NCBI GenBank assembly: GCA_937957685.1
Contig: CALGAO010000016.1
Coordinates: 1 to 60,055, forward strand
Reading direction: 5' to 3'
DNA length: 60,055 nucleotides
DNA from: an uncultured Paenibacillaceae bacterium
Lineage (GTDB): Bacteria > Bacillota > Bacilli > Paenibacillales > DA-C8
The stretch's first letter is position 1. Every line of letters begins with the position of its first letter. Positions 29,126-37,353 of the stretch are shown here, one piece after another. Position numbers and translations under genes: made by a program. Under the pieces are notes generated by a model, which searched no databases, was not told the DNA's origin, and saw nothing but the letters and a program-made list of their open reading frames with translations.

Positions 29126-29569
29126 ATGAAGCGCATCTTGATCATGAATGGACCGAATCTGAATCTGCTTGGCCTGCGGGAACCCGGCGTATACGGGACC
29201 GAGACGCTTGCCGGCATCGAGCAGAGGCTGCGCGATGTGGCGGAGGATCTCGGCGTCCAGGTGGATTTCGTGCAGTCCAATCATGAAGGCGTGTTAATCG
29301 ATCATATCCACGCGGCGATCGGCAAGTACGACGGGATCGTCTTTAATCCCGGAGCGTTTACCCATTACAGCTACGCCTTGCGGGATGCCATATCCTCGGT
29401 AAACCTGCCAGTCGTCGAGGTTCATCTGTCGAACATTCATGCGCGCGAACAATTTCGTCACCATTCCGTCATTGCGCCGGTTGCGATCGGGCAGATCGCA
29501 GGCTTCGGAGCGCACAGCTACGAGCTTGGCTTGCAGGCGATCGTGCGCTATCTCGAGCGGAGCCAATGA
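29126..29569 (+). CDS. aroQ: Type II 3-dehydroquinate dehydratase
   Basis: Third step of the shikimate pathway: dehydration of 3-dehydroquinate. The 147-residue protein has the type II core: ILIMNGPNLNLLGLREPGVYG with the active-site Tyr and Arg, FVQSNHEGVLIDHIH, FNPGAFTHYSYALRDAI, PVVEVHLSNIHAREQFRHHS and GQIAGFG. Start 29126 begins MKRILIMNGPNLNLLG as in the family; GGAAGGA lies upstream. An alternative ATG at 29114 is possible. It precedes yqhT and efp. Confidence 0.95.
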   Translation: MKRILIMNGPNLNLLGLREPGVYGTETLAGIEQRLRDVAEDLGVQVDFVQSNHEGVLIDHIHAAIGKYDGIVFNPGAFTHYSYALRDAISSVNLPVVEVHLSNIHAREQFRHHSVIAPVAIGQIAGFGAHSYELGLQAIVRYLERSQ

Positions 29570-29613
29570 CACGGGCATCATTCAAACTTACATAATTGGG
29601 CAGGTGATAGAGG

Positions 29614-30684
29614 GTGAGCAAACAACGTGTCGATCGACTCCGGAAGCTGCTTGAGCAGCATGATCTGGAGGCGCTGTTCGTAACCAATGCGGTCAATCGT
29701 CGATACTTGTCCGGCTTTACCGGATCCTCCGGCTATCTGGTCGTAACGCCGCAGGATGCGATCCTGTTCACCGACTTCCGTTATCGGGAGCAAGCTCCGC
29801 AGCAGGCGAAGGACTTCCGCGTGATCGAACATCAGGCGGATCCGGCGGAGACGATCGCAGCGACCCTGAAGGAGCTGGGTGTGACCAGGCTGGGCTTCGA
29901 GCAGCATGATCTGAGCTACGCTTCTTACCAATCGTATCAGAGCAAGCTTGGTGTGACGCTGGTCGCGGCAGACAAGCTGATCGAACAGCTGCGCATGGTG
30001 AAGGATGAGCAGGAGGTGCAGCTCATCGAGACCGCCTGCGAGCTGGTGGATCGGACCTACGAGCACATGCTGGGCTTCATCAAGCCGGGCATGACGGAGA
30101 GAGACGTGGCGCTGGAGCTCGAGTTCTACATGCGCGCCAATGGCGCCGACAGCACGTCATTCTCCACGATCGTCGTATCGGGCGTTCGCTCCTCCTTGCC
30201 GCATGGCGGACCAACGGACAAGGTGCTGGAGAAGGGGGATTTCGTCACGCTCGATTTCGGCGCCTACATGAACGGGTATTGCTCCGACATCACGCGCACG
30301 GTCGTTCTGGGAGAACCGACGGACCGCCATCGCGAGATCTATGACATCGTGCTGGAAGCGCAGCTGACCGCGCTCGAGCGGATCAGGCCCGGCATGACCG
30401 GGAAGGAAGCCGATGCGATCGCGAGGGATCTGATCGCCCGTTACGGTTACGGAGAACACTTCGGACATGGACTGGGTCATGGCCTTGGCATGGAGATCCA
30501 TGAGGAGCCGCGGTTGTCCAGGACCGGCGAGTATGTGCTGGAACCGGGCATGATCGTGACGGTGGAACCGGGCATCTACATCCCGGGATTCGGCGGCGTT
30601 CGCATCGAGGACGATGTGGTCGTGACGGAAACAGGCGTCCGCAGACTCACGAAATCAAGCAAGCAGCTGGAAGTGTTAAACTGA
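29614..30684 (+). CDS. yqhT: Xaa-Pro aminopeptidase family M24 protein (YqhT-like)
   Basis: A dinuclear metallopeptidase with pita-bread fold. The 356-residue protein has the N-terminal creatinase-like domain (1-125) and the catalytic domain with the metal ligands in LDFGAYMNGYCSDITRT (Asp, Asp), GHGLGHGLGMEIHEEP (His), MIVTVEPGIYIPGFGGVRIEDD (Glu, Glu). It should release N-terminal residues before proline. The start is GTG 29614 with AGGTGA 6 nt upstream. Same neighbours (aroQ, efp) as in B. subtilis. Confidence 0.93.
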   Translation: MSKQRVDRLRKLLEQHDLEALFVTNAVNRRYLSGFTGSSGYLVVTPQDAILFTDFRYREQAPQQAKDFRVIEHQADPAETIAATLKELGVTRLGFEQHDLSYASYQSYQSKLGVTLVAADKLIEQLRMVKDEQEVQLIETACELVDRTYEHMLGFIKPGMTERDVALELEFYMRANGADSTSFSTIVVSGVRSSLPHGGPTDKVLEKGDFVTLDFGAYMNGYCSDITRTVVLGEPTDRHREIYDIVLEAQLTALERIRPGMTGKEADAIARDLIARYGYGEHFGHGLGHGLGMEIHEEPRLSRTGEYVLEPGMIVTVEPGIYIPGFGGVRIEDDVVVTETGVRRLTKSSKQLEVLN

Positions 30685-30747
30685 CCCGCGTTTGCTTCAT
30701 TTATATTATCATCCTTATTTCATGGATTCAGATCAGGAGGGAATCTT

Positions 30748-31305
30748 GTGGTATCAGTTAATGATTTCAGAACAGGACTCACGATTGAATACGAGGGGGA
30801 CATCTACACCGTACTGGACTTCCAGCATGTGAAACCGGGCAAGGGCGCTGCTTTCGTCCGTTCCAAGCTGAAGAACCTGCGCAACGGCAACATCGTGGAG
30901 AAAACCTTCCGCGCCGGTGAAGAAGTCGATCGCGCGCATGTCGAGAACAGAACGATGCAGTATCTGTACAACAGCGGCGACGAATATACGTTCATGGACA
31001 CCGAGACCTACGATCAGATCACGCTGCACAAGAGCCAGATCGAATGGGAGCTCAATTTCCTGGTTGAGAACATGAACGTGCAGATCGCCTCTTACCAGGG
31101 CGAGATCATCGGCATCCAGCTGCCGAACAGCGTCGAGCTGCGCGTCGTCGAGACCGAGCCTGGCATCAAGGGCAACACGGCTACCGGCGCAACAAAGAAC
31201 GCGAAGCTCGAAACCGGCCTGAATGTTCAGGTGCCTCTGTTCATCAACGAAGGCGATATCTTGTCCATCGATACGCGTGACGGCAAGTACCTGTCCCGGG
31301 CTTGA
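30748..31305 (+). CDS. efp: Elongation factor P
   Basis: EF-P rescues ribosomes stalled on proline stretches. The 185-residue protein has the KOW-like N-domain, with the modified-lysine loop HVKPGKGAAFVR (Lys32 at the tip, as in B. subtilis where it carries 5-aminopentanol), and two OB domains ending in SIDTRDGKYLSRA. The start is GTG 30748 with CAGGAGGG 7 nt upstream. It follows yqhT by 63 bp. Confidence 0.96.
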   Translation: MVSVNDFRTGLTIEYEGDIYTVLDFQHVKPGKGAAFVRSKLKNLRNGNIVEKTFRAGEEVDRAHVENRTMQYLYNSGDEYTFMDTETYDQITLHKSQIEWELNFLVENMNVQIASYQGEIIGIQLPNSVELRVVETEPGIKGNTATGATKNAKLETGLNVQVPLFINEGDILSIDTRDGKYLSRA

Positions 31306-31360
31306 TCAGACTGGCGAACAAGACTGAACATATTAACAAGCAGGCAGGGGAGTGAGGGAC

Positions 31361-32614
31361 TTGGCTCTGGTAGTCATGAAATTCGGCGGAAGTTCCGTCG
31401 GCGATGCGGAGCGGATGAAGAGGGTTGCGCAGCGTATCGTGGAGAAGAAGCAGGAGGGCCATCAGGTGGTTGTCGTTGTATCCGCCATGGGCGATACAAC
31501 GGACGATCTGATCGACCTGGCGAAGCAGATCACCGATCGGCCATCGGCGCGCGAGATGGATATGCTGCTGACGACCGGCGAGCAGGTGTCGGTGGCGCTG
31601 CTGTCGATGGCGGTGCAGCAGCTTGGCGTCTCCGCCGTGTCCTACACCGGGTGGCAGGTCGGGATGATCACCGACGACAATCACGGCAAGGCCAGGATCA
31701 AGGATATCAAGCCGAAGCGAATCCTGGAATCGCTGCAACAGGATCATGTCGTCATCGTCGCTGGCTTCCAGGGAATGACCGAGGAAGGCCAGATCACGAC
31801 GCTTGGCCGCGGCGGATCCGACACGACGGCCGTGGCGCTGGCGGCCGCCATCAAGGCGGATCTGTGCGAGATCTATACCGATGTCGACGGCGTCTATTCG
31901 ACCGACCCGCGCATCGTGAAGCATGCGCGCAAGCTTGATGCGATCTCCTATGACGAGATGCTCGAGCTGGCGAATCTCGGCGCTGCCGTGCTGCACCCGC
32001 GCGCGGTGGAATACGCCAAGCAATACAATGTGAATCTGGTTGTCCGGTCCAGCTTTAATCACAACGAAGGGACGTTAGTGAAGGAGGAAGCAGCGATGGA
32101 GCAAGGGATCGTGGTGCGCGGCATCGCTTACGACAAGAATGTGGCCAGGATCAGCATCCAGGGCGTGCAGGACGTGCCCGGCATTCTCGCGAAGGTATTC
32201 ACGGCGCTCGCGAACGCCAACATCGACGTGGACATCATCGTGCAGAGCGGCGTGTACAACGGAACGGCGGATTTCTCCTTTACCGTCAGCCTCGACGATG
32301 TGGATCGCGCGAAGAGCGTGATCGAAGGGATCCGCGATGAGGTGCCGTACCGCGAGATTACGTCGGAGACGAATCTCGTCAAGGTTTCGATCGTCGGCGC
32401 AGGCATGGTGAGCAACCCGGGCGTTGCCGCGAAGATGTTCGAGGTCATCTCGCAGCAAGGCGTGAATATCAAGATGGTATCGACGTCCGAGATCAAGGTA
32501 TCCTGTGTGATCGACGTTGCCCATCTGACGGAGGTTATTCTGGCGCTGCATTCTGCCTATGGCCTGGACAGCAATTCGACGGCCTTCATCGGAGGACCGC
32601 AGGTTCGCCGTTAA
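31361..32614 (+). CDS. lysC: Aspartate kinase
   Basis: First step of the aspartate family pathway (Lys, Thr, Met, diaminopimelate and dipicolinate). The protein (about 417 aa) has the kinase domain VMKFGGSSVGD, VVVSAMGDTTDDLI, TLGRGGSDTTAVALAAA and YTDVDGVYSTDPR, followed by two ACT domains (IQGVQDVPGILAKVF and VSIVGAGMVSNPGVAAKMF). An internal start for a separate beta subunit, as in B. subtilis LysC, may exist near 32096 where AAGGAGGAAGCAGCG precedes ATG. The main start is TTG 31361 or GTG 31352. No lysine riboswitch is present in the short leader. Its place between efp and spoIIIA is not the B. subtilis arrangement. Confidence 0.95.
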   Translation: MALVVMKFGGSSVGDAERMKRVAQRIVEKKQEGHQVVVVVSAMGDTTDDLIDLAKQITDRPSAREMDMLLTTGEQVSVALLSMAVQQLGVSAVSYTGWQVGMITDDNHGKARIKDIKPKRILESLQQDHVVIVAGFQGMTEEGQITTLGRGGSDTTAVALAAAIKADLCEIYTDVDGVYSTDPRIVKHARKLDAISYDEMLELANLGAAVLHPRAVEYAKQYNVNLVVRSSFNHNEGTLVKEEAAMEQGIVVRGIAYDKNVARISIQGVQDVPGILAKVFTALANANIDVDIIVQSGVYNGTADFSFTVSLDDVDRAKSVIEGIRDEVPYREITSETNLVKVSIVGAGMVSNPGVAAKMFEVISQQGVNIKMVSTSEIKVSCVIDVAHLTEVILALHSAYGLDSNSTAFIGGPQVRR

Positions 32615-32641
32615 TCAACTGGCATCCAGCTGGCGATCAGG

Positions 32642-33100
32642 CTATTTGCCGATCAGCAGGCTGAAGATTTTGATCAGCAATGCGGTGATGCCCGCCGCCA
32701 TCAGCGGGCCGACGGGGATGCCGCGCATGAAGATGATGCCGAATATCGAACCGATAACAAGACCCACAATCAATTGTGGGTCTATTTTTAATGTTTCCAG
32801 ACCTTTGGCATTCATATACGTGGCGACAGCTCCGCCGACCAGCGCCAATATCCCCTGCCAGGAGGTGAAGATCTGAAGCACGTCGCGATAGTGGATCTTC
32901 TCCGTAGCAAAGGGCACCAGCACGGCGAGCGTCAGAAACAACAGTCCGAGCTCCAGCCCCCTGCGCTCGATGGTCGGCAGGAAGCGCTCCAGATGAATCA
33001 GCTTGATGATCAGCAGGATGCAAGCCGCGGTGGTGATGATCGGCGATCGTCCAAGCAGGCCTATGATGATGAGCGCAAGCAACAAAAATTCTCCATACAT
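32642..33100 (-). CDS. ytwI: DUF441 / UPF0756 membrane protein (YtwI-like)
   Basis: The 152-residue protein is almost entirely hydrophobic with four or five helices (FLLLALIIIGLLG, AACILLIIKLI, LELGLLFLTLAVLVPFA, GILALVGGAVATYM, VGLVIGSIFGIIFM) and a C-terminal GPLMAAGITALLIKIF. Function of the family is unknown. It ends 27 bp from the convergent lysC end. The SD is weak. Confidence 0.88.
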   Translation of the reverse strand: MYGEFLLLALIIIGLLGRSPIITTAACILLIIKLIHLERFLPTIERRGLELGLLFLTLAVLVPFATEKIHYRDVLQIFTSWQGILALVGGAVATYMNAKGLETLKIDPQLIVGLVIGSIFGIIFMRGIPVGPLMAAGITALLIKIFSLLIGK

Positions 33101-33137
33101 GCCGGTGACCCCTGTCCCATAATCCGTTCAATTCATG

Positions 33138-33875
33138 TTATGGGAGCAACTGCGGCTTTAGAACATCCGCGATCAGCATATTTCCTTCAAGCACCGGAAC
33201 GACCTCCACCGCGTTCGTTCGGGAGCAGTACATCACCTCTTCCTGGAGTCCGGCTCTGGCGAGCCGCTTGCCGTTCCGGGAGGAGAGGATCGCCTCCGCG
33301 ATTCGTTCCCGCACCTGGAGATAGGCGCTGCGCATCGCCAGGCCCATATCGTCCAACTCCGGCAGTTCGCCGGTCAACCGCTCGATCTCATGAATCAAGT
33401 AGCCAGCGCATAACCCGTCCTCCAGAGAGAAACGATCCTTCGTCCCGGCACAGACGATGACGATATCGCGCCTGAATGCCAGGGCGCGGGCGGCCGCCGC
33501 TCGCCCGTTGAGCATGGCCGCCGCGATCACATGGCTGGCCCGGGACGCCTTCTGAACCGCCCGCGTGCCGTTGGTGGTCGTCATCACGACGATCTTGCCC
33601 TGAAGCTCCGGCGTCATATATTCGAAGGGCGAGTTGCCGTAGTCGAAGCCGGGGATCTTCCTGCCGCCGCGCTCTCCGCCGATGCGGATGCCTTCGGCTT
33701 GATATTCCCTGGCCTGACAGACCGTCTCCACCGGGATGATGCCGGCGCATCCACTCGCCAGCGCCGTGATCATCGTGCTTGTGGCGCGCAGCACATCGAT
33801 CACGATGGCTGTCTTGCCCACGAGATTATCGGCGCCTGCTTCCTGGACGGACGGGATGACGGCTACGTGACACAT
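33138..33875 (-). CDS. comB: 2-phosphosulfolactate phosphatase
   Basis: ComB dephosphorylates 2-phosphosulfolactate to (R)-3-sulfolactate, a step of coenzyme M synthesis in methanogens; in Bacillus the homologue makes sulfolactate, a spore component. The protein has the family pattern: VIDVLRATSTMITAL (Asp of the active site), GGERGGRKIPGFDYGNSP, TTTNGTRAV, VCAGTKDRFSLEDGLCAG. Start 33875 is preferred (AAGGAG 9 nt upstream); an earlier in-frame ATG lies at 33893. It overlaps the end of comA by 50 bp (68 with the longer start), indicating coupling. Confidence 0.92.
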   Translation of the reverse strand: MCHVAVIPSVQEAGADNLVGKTAIVIDVLRATSTMITALASGCAGIIPVETVCQAREYQAEGIRIGGERGGRKIPGFDYGNSPFEYMTPELQGKIVVMTTTNGTRAVQKASRASHVIAAAMLNGRAAAARALAFRRDIVIVCAGTKDRFSLEDGLCAGYLIHEIERLTGELPELDDMGLAMRSAYLQVRERIAEAILSSRNGKRLARAGLQEEVMYCSRTNAVEVVPVLEGNMLIADVLKPQLLP

Positions 33876-34704
33876 CTGCGACATCTCCTTCATCAGGCTG
33901 GTCCTGCACGACCAGCTGGATTAGCGTATCGGATCTCAGTCCGCGGCGCAACGCCTCCACCGACAGGACATCTTCGGGAGCGATGTTGCCCAGGTTCACC
34001 GCCGGACCGAGTCTTGTGATCAGCTCCGCCTGCTGGGTCTTGAGCGGCGCTTCCCAGAGCAGAACCTGCGGATCAGGGATGCCGGAGAGGATCTCCTCGA
34101 CCAGATCATGCTTGCAGTTGCCCTGATCATCATAGATGCCGACCCCCTTGCCGGACTCTCTGCCCTCAATCGTGATCATCTCCGAACCATGCTCGAGATC
34201 CTCCCGGATCGTGCGAAGCAGATCCTCCGTCTCCACGGTCGAGCCCCACAGCTTCTTGCCGTATTCCGAGAATACGCGCAACCCCCGCTGTCTGCCCCTT
34301 GCGATCAATTCGCCCCGCCGCTCATGGCTCATCCGGATCGTCCCGTCCGACACCTCCACTCCGGTGAAGCCGAGGCGGCACAAGGTCTCCAGATATTCGT
34401 CCGCCATGCCCTTCAGCTCCGCGATCTCCAGGAAGGTTCCTCCCGGCATGATCGTGATCCGATGCTCCCGGCAGAGCCGGATCTTCTCCGCCAGCACCTG
34501 ATTCGGATACAGGGCAGAAGTGCCAAATCCGAGCTTGATCACATCGATGTAGGGCCCGGATGCCAGCAGCATGTCGCGAAAGGCGGTGAGTCCAAGCCCC
34601 TTGTCGATCACCATCGTCATTCCTGCGCGGCGAGGCTTGGCGAGCCTGCGGCCGGATGGATCGGCAAGCGCCGTCTCCCAGTTCGTCTCCTGAACGTTCT
34701 CCAT
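33826..34704 (-). CDS. comA: Phosphosulfolactate synthase
   Basis: ComA adds sulfite to phosphoenolpyruvate to give (R)-2-phospho-3-sulfolactate. The 292-residue TIM-barrel protein has the family strands: GMTMVIDKGLGL, YIDVIKLGFGTSAL, ITIMPGGTFLEIA, GFTGVEVSDGTIRM, VFSEYGKKLWGS, MITIEGRESGKGVGIYDD, LLWEAPLKTQQAELI and NLGNIAPEDVLSVEALRRGLRSDT. The final 30 residues, encoded over comB, are Arg/Ser-rich and look non-conserved. AGGGG lies 9 nt before the ATG. First gene of comA-comB under a sigma-E-like promoter. Confidence 0.93.
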   Translation of the reverse strand: MENVQETNWETALADPSGRRLAKPRRAGMTMVIDKGLGLTAFRDMLLASGPYIDVIKLGFGTSALYPNQVLAEKIRLCREHRITIMPGGTFLEIAELKGMADEYLETLCRLGFTGVEVSDGTIRMSHERRGELIARGRQRGLRVFSEYGKKLWGSTVETEDLLRTIREDLEHGSEMITIEGRESGKGVGIYDDQGNCKHDLVEEILSGIPDPQVLLWEAPLKTQQAELITRLGPAVNLGNIAPEDVLSVEALRRGLRSDTLIQLVVQDQPDEGDVADVSRSRHPVRPGSRRR

Positions 34705-34730
34705 AATCTACGTCCCCTAACTTTGAATAG

Positions 34731-34759
34731 ATTGTATGAGCTATGTTGGCAATATATGC
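34731..34759 (-). promoter_or_regulatory. Sigma-E-type promoter of comA-comB
   Basis: On the minus strand GCATATA (34759-34753), 14 bp, then CATACAAT (34738-34731). This fits the sigma-E consensus as I recall it (KMATATT, 14-15 bp, CATACANT) with one mismatch in the -35. Transcription would start about 20 nt before comA. It implies mother-cell expression during sporulation. Confidence 0.75.
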
Positions 34760-34849
34760 GAGGCATTCTGGGGAGGTGCCCAGGATAATTTGGGCCAGGC
34801 CCGCATAGAGTGGAGATACAAGCCATTCGGAAGGTTGGGAGAAAGCGAT

Positions 34850-35113
34850 ATGAGCAAATTCCTCTTGGGCATGGTGCTGCTGCGCATGATCTCGGGCACG
34901 CTGGAGATCACGGCGGCCCTGATCATGTATCGGCTGAACTCGGTGGAGAAGGCGCTGATCGTCAATTCGATGCTGGCCGCGGTCGGCCCGTTCGTCCTGA
35001 TCACCACAACCGCGCTGGGGCTGATCGGGATCGCGGACAGGATGTCGTACAGCAAGCTGCTGTGGATCGCGGCAGGGCTCACCTGCCTGTTCATCGGGAT
35101 CTTCAAAAGATGA
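34850..35113 (+). CDS. yqhV: YqhV family small membrane protein
   Basis: The 87-residue protein has three hydrophobic helices (MVLLRMISGTLEITAALIMY, LIVNSMLAAVGPFVLITTTALGLIG, LLWIAAGLTCLFIGIF). It precedes spoIIIAA as yqhV does in B. subtilis. Function unknown. Start 34850 has GGGAGA 7 nt upstream; the frame extends 38 codons further without an SD and would cross the comA promoter. Confidence 0.85.
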   Translation: MSKFLLGMVLLRMISGTLEITAALIMYRLNSVEKALIVNSMLAAVGPFVLITTTALGLIGIADRMSYSKLLWIAAGLTCLFIGIFKR

Positions 35114-35131
35114 TTTTGCCCGGACATGCAC

Positions 35132-35159
35132 GCATAAATATGTCGTCCAAGCATACATA
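35132..35159 (+). promoter_or_regulatory. Candidate sigma-E promoter of the spoIIIA operon
   Basis: GCATAAA (35132-35138), 13 bp, CATACATA (35152-35159), about 35 nt before spoIIIAA. It has the sigma-E -10 core but a one-base-short spacer and two -35 mismatches. The B. subtilis operon is sigma-E controlled. Confidence 0.55.
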
Positions 35160-35194
35160 TGAGGTATCAGAAGCCGCGAAAGGAGGCGATCCAC

Positions 35195-36184
35195 ATGCCG
35201 GCTGCCATAGAACATCTGCTGCCCGAACGATTGTCCCGCATCGTCTCCCGCCTGGACAGGTCCGCGCTTGATCTGCTGGAGGAGCTGCGCATCCGCGAGA
35301 GTCGGCCGTTGGAGGTGGTCTATGGAGGGCAATATGCGTTCGTGACGGCTGCGGGCGGACTGACGTTGTCCGCGGATGAGGCCTACAGGCCGGACAGGGA
35401 TGACTGTCTGAAGCTGCTGGATATCCTGACCAATCATTCGCTCTACTCCTTCGAAGAGGAGCTGCGCCGCGGCTACATCACCGTTCGCGGCGGACACCGG
35501 GTCGGCATAGCCGGCAGGGCGGTCCTCGATCGGGGACAAGTCAGGCTGCTGAGGGATATCTCCGGATTCAACATCCGCCTGGCGCGGGAAGTGCGCGGCG
35601 CGGCGGAACGGATCATCCGCTCGCTCATCGATCCTGCCCAGGGCCTGATCCATCACACGCTGGTCGTCTCTCCGCCGCTATGCGGCAAGACCACGCTGAT
35701 CCGCGACATCGCCCGCATCCTGAGCGAAGGAGCCTGGAGCGGCAGCAGGCGGCCAGGGAGAGGCGTGAAGGTGGGCATCGTCGACGAGCGTTCGGAGATC
35801 GCCGCCAGCGTGGAGGGCGTGCCGACCTTCGATGTTGGTCCCCGCACCGATGTGCTCGACGCCTGTCCAAAGGCGGAGGGCATGATGATGATGATTCGCT
35901 CGTTGTCTCCACAGGTGATCATCGTGGACGAGATAGGCAGGAAGCAGGATGCGGAGGCGATCCAGGAGGCGATGCACGCCGGCATTCGCGTGGTGGCTAC
36001 TGCGCACGGCAAGGATATCGAGGATGTGAGACGCCGTCCGGATCTGGCACCGCTGCTCGCGGCTTCGGCATTCAGCCGATACGTCGTTCTCACCGGCACT
36101 GGAAGCAGACGCCAGCAGCATGTGTATGACGGCCAGCTCAGGCCGATCAACCCGATGGCGGACAAGGCGGCTCTGGTGCGATGA
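35195..36184 (+). CDS. spoIIIAA: Stage III sporulation protein AA (ATPase)
   Basis: Mother-cell ATPase thought to power the SpoIIIA-SpoIIQ feeding-tube apparatus, resembling type II/IV secretion ATPases. The 329-residue protein has a modified P-loop SPPLCGKTTLIRD, Walker B VIIVDEIGR, and HAGIRVVATAHGKDI. Start 35195 follows AAAGGAGGCGAT. The gene overlaps spoIIIAB by 4 bp (ATGA). First gene of an intact eight-gene operon. Confidence 0.95.
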   Translation: MPAAIEHLLPERLSRIVSRLDRSALDLLEELRIRESRPLEVVYGGQYAFVTAAGGLTLSADEAYRPDRDDCLKLLDILTNHSLYSFEEELRRGYITVRGGHRVGIAGRAVLDRGQVRLLRDISGFNIRLAREVRGAAERIIRSLIDPAQGLIHHTLVVSPPLCGKTTLIRDIARILSEGAWSGSRRPGRGVKVGIVDERSEIAASVEGVPTFDVGPRTDVLDACPKAEGMMMMIRSLSPQVIIVDEIGRKQDAEAIQEAMHAGIRVVATAHGKDIEDVRRRPDLAPLLAASAFSRYVVLTGTGSRRQQHVYDGQLRPINPMADKAALVR

Positions 36185-36699
36185 TCAAGCTGATCGGTGC
36201 ACTCATGATCATCGGGGCGTCGACGATGATTGGCCTGTATCGGGCGAAGGCTTACGCGGAGCGCCCCAGGCAGATCCGTCAGCTCATCCATGCGGTGAAC
36301 CGTCTGGCGACGGAGATCGGCTACGGGAGCACGCCGCTGCCGGATGCGCTGGGCAAGCTGGCGCAACAGATGCAGCGGCCGCTTGATCGCATGTTTCAGG
36401 AGGCGGCGGAACGGCTGGGGCGAGAGCGCAATGCGACGGTCCGGCAAGTGTGGCAGGAGACGGTCGATCGTTACTGGGGGCTGACGGCGATGAAAGCGCC
36501 GGAGAAGGAAGCGTTCATCGAGCTTGGTTCCACGCTCGGCGTATCGGACAGGGACAATCAGCTCAAGTTTCTGGAGCTGGCCAAATCGCAGCTGCAGCAT
36601 GAGGAAGCGGCGGCAAGAGAGGAACAGGTGAGGTTTGAGAAGCTCAGCCGAACTCTGGGAGTGCTCGGCGGCGCGCTGATCGTCATCCTAATCTATTGA
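36181..36699 (+). CDS. spoIIIAB: Stage III sporulation protein AB
   Basis: The 172-residue protein has one N-terminal and one C-terminal transmembrane segment (IGALMIIGASTMIGLY and LGGALIVILIY) around a helical domain (LIHAVNRLATEIGYGSTPLPDALGKLA), resembling GspF-like membrane proteins of secretion systems. It overlaps spoIIIAA and is part of the channel complex. Confidence 0.94.
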   Translation: MIKLIGALMIIGASTMIGLYRAKAYAERPRQIRQLIHAVNRLATEIGYGSTPLPDALGKLAQQMQRPLDRMFQEAAERLGRERNATVRQVWQETVDRYWGLTAMKAPEKEAFIELGSTLGVSDRDNQLKFLELAKSQLQHEEAAAREEQVRFEKLSRTLGVLGGALIVILIY

Positions 36700-36716
36700 G
36701 GTAAGTAGGTGCGTTC

Positions 36717-36920
36717 ATGAATTTCGACATAAACGCCATATTCCAAATCGCCGGTATCGGAATCATCACCGCGATGATTCATACGGTTCTGAAACAGATG
36801 GGGAAAGAGGACATGGCGCACTGGGCAACCGTCATCGGATTCGTCGTTGTGATGTTCATGGTCATTCGTCTGCTTGATCAGCTGTTTCAGGAGATCAGGA
36901 CGATCTTCCTCTTCCAATAG
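36717..36920 (+). CDS. spoIIIAC: Stage III sporulation protein AC
   Basis: A 67-residue protein with two hydrophobic helices (IFQIAGIGIITAMIHTVL and HWATVIGFVVVMFMVIRLL). Length and DINAIFQIAGIGI start agree with the family. It is small enough to be missed by length cut-offs; the start has a weak SD (AGGTAAGTAGG). Confidence 0.93.
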   Translation: MNFDINAIFQIAGIGIITAMIHTVLKQMGKEDMAHWATVIGFVVVMFMVIRLLDQLFQEIRTIFLFQ

Positions 36921-36929
36921 GTGATTCCG

Positions 36930-37325
36930 ATGGAGATCATTCAAGTTGTCGGCCTCGGTCTGCTCGTGGCGATCCTGAGTCTGATCCTGAAGGAACAGAA
37001 GCCGATGTTCGCCTTCCTGCTGACGGCGTGCGCGGCGTTATTCATATTCATCTTCCTGGCGGACAAGATTGCTGCCGTCATCCGCGTCATCGAGAGCCTG
37101 GCGCTGGAGACCAATGTGAATCTGGTCTATCTGAAGACGATCCTGAAGATCATCGGGATCGCCTATATTGCGGAGCTAGGCGCACAGATCGTCAGGGATT
37201 CCGGATTCTCATCCATTGCCTCGAAGATTGAGCTGGCCGGCAAGGTGCTCATCATCGTCATGGCTGTGCCGATCATCGAGGTGCTCATCAGGACGGTGAT
37301 CAGCATGCTGCCTTCATCCGCATGA
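36930..37325 (+). CDS. spoIIIAD: Stage III sporulation protein AD
   Basis: A 131-residue integral membrane protein with four helices, starting MEIIQVVGLGLLVAILSLILKEQKP. ATG 36930 is chosen because AGGTGA overlaps the spoIIIAC stop 5 nt upstream; a GTG at 36921 has no room for an SD. Members of the AC/AD pair form the membrane base of the complex. Confidence 0.93.
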   Translation: MEIIQVVGLGLLVAILSLILKEQKPMFAFLLTACAALFIFIFLADKIAAVIRVIESLALETNVNLVYLKTILKIIGIAYIAELGAQIVRDSGFSSIASKIELAGKVLIIVMAVPIIEVLIRTVISMLPSSA

Positions 37326-37353
37326 CGAGTCGTTCCCGACAGGAGAGGTTGTT

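Noticed and set aside
31306..31360. Lysine riboswitch before lysC
   Set aside because: Only 55 nt separate efp from lysC, too short for the aptamer.
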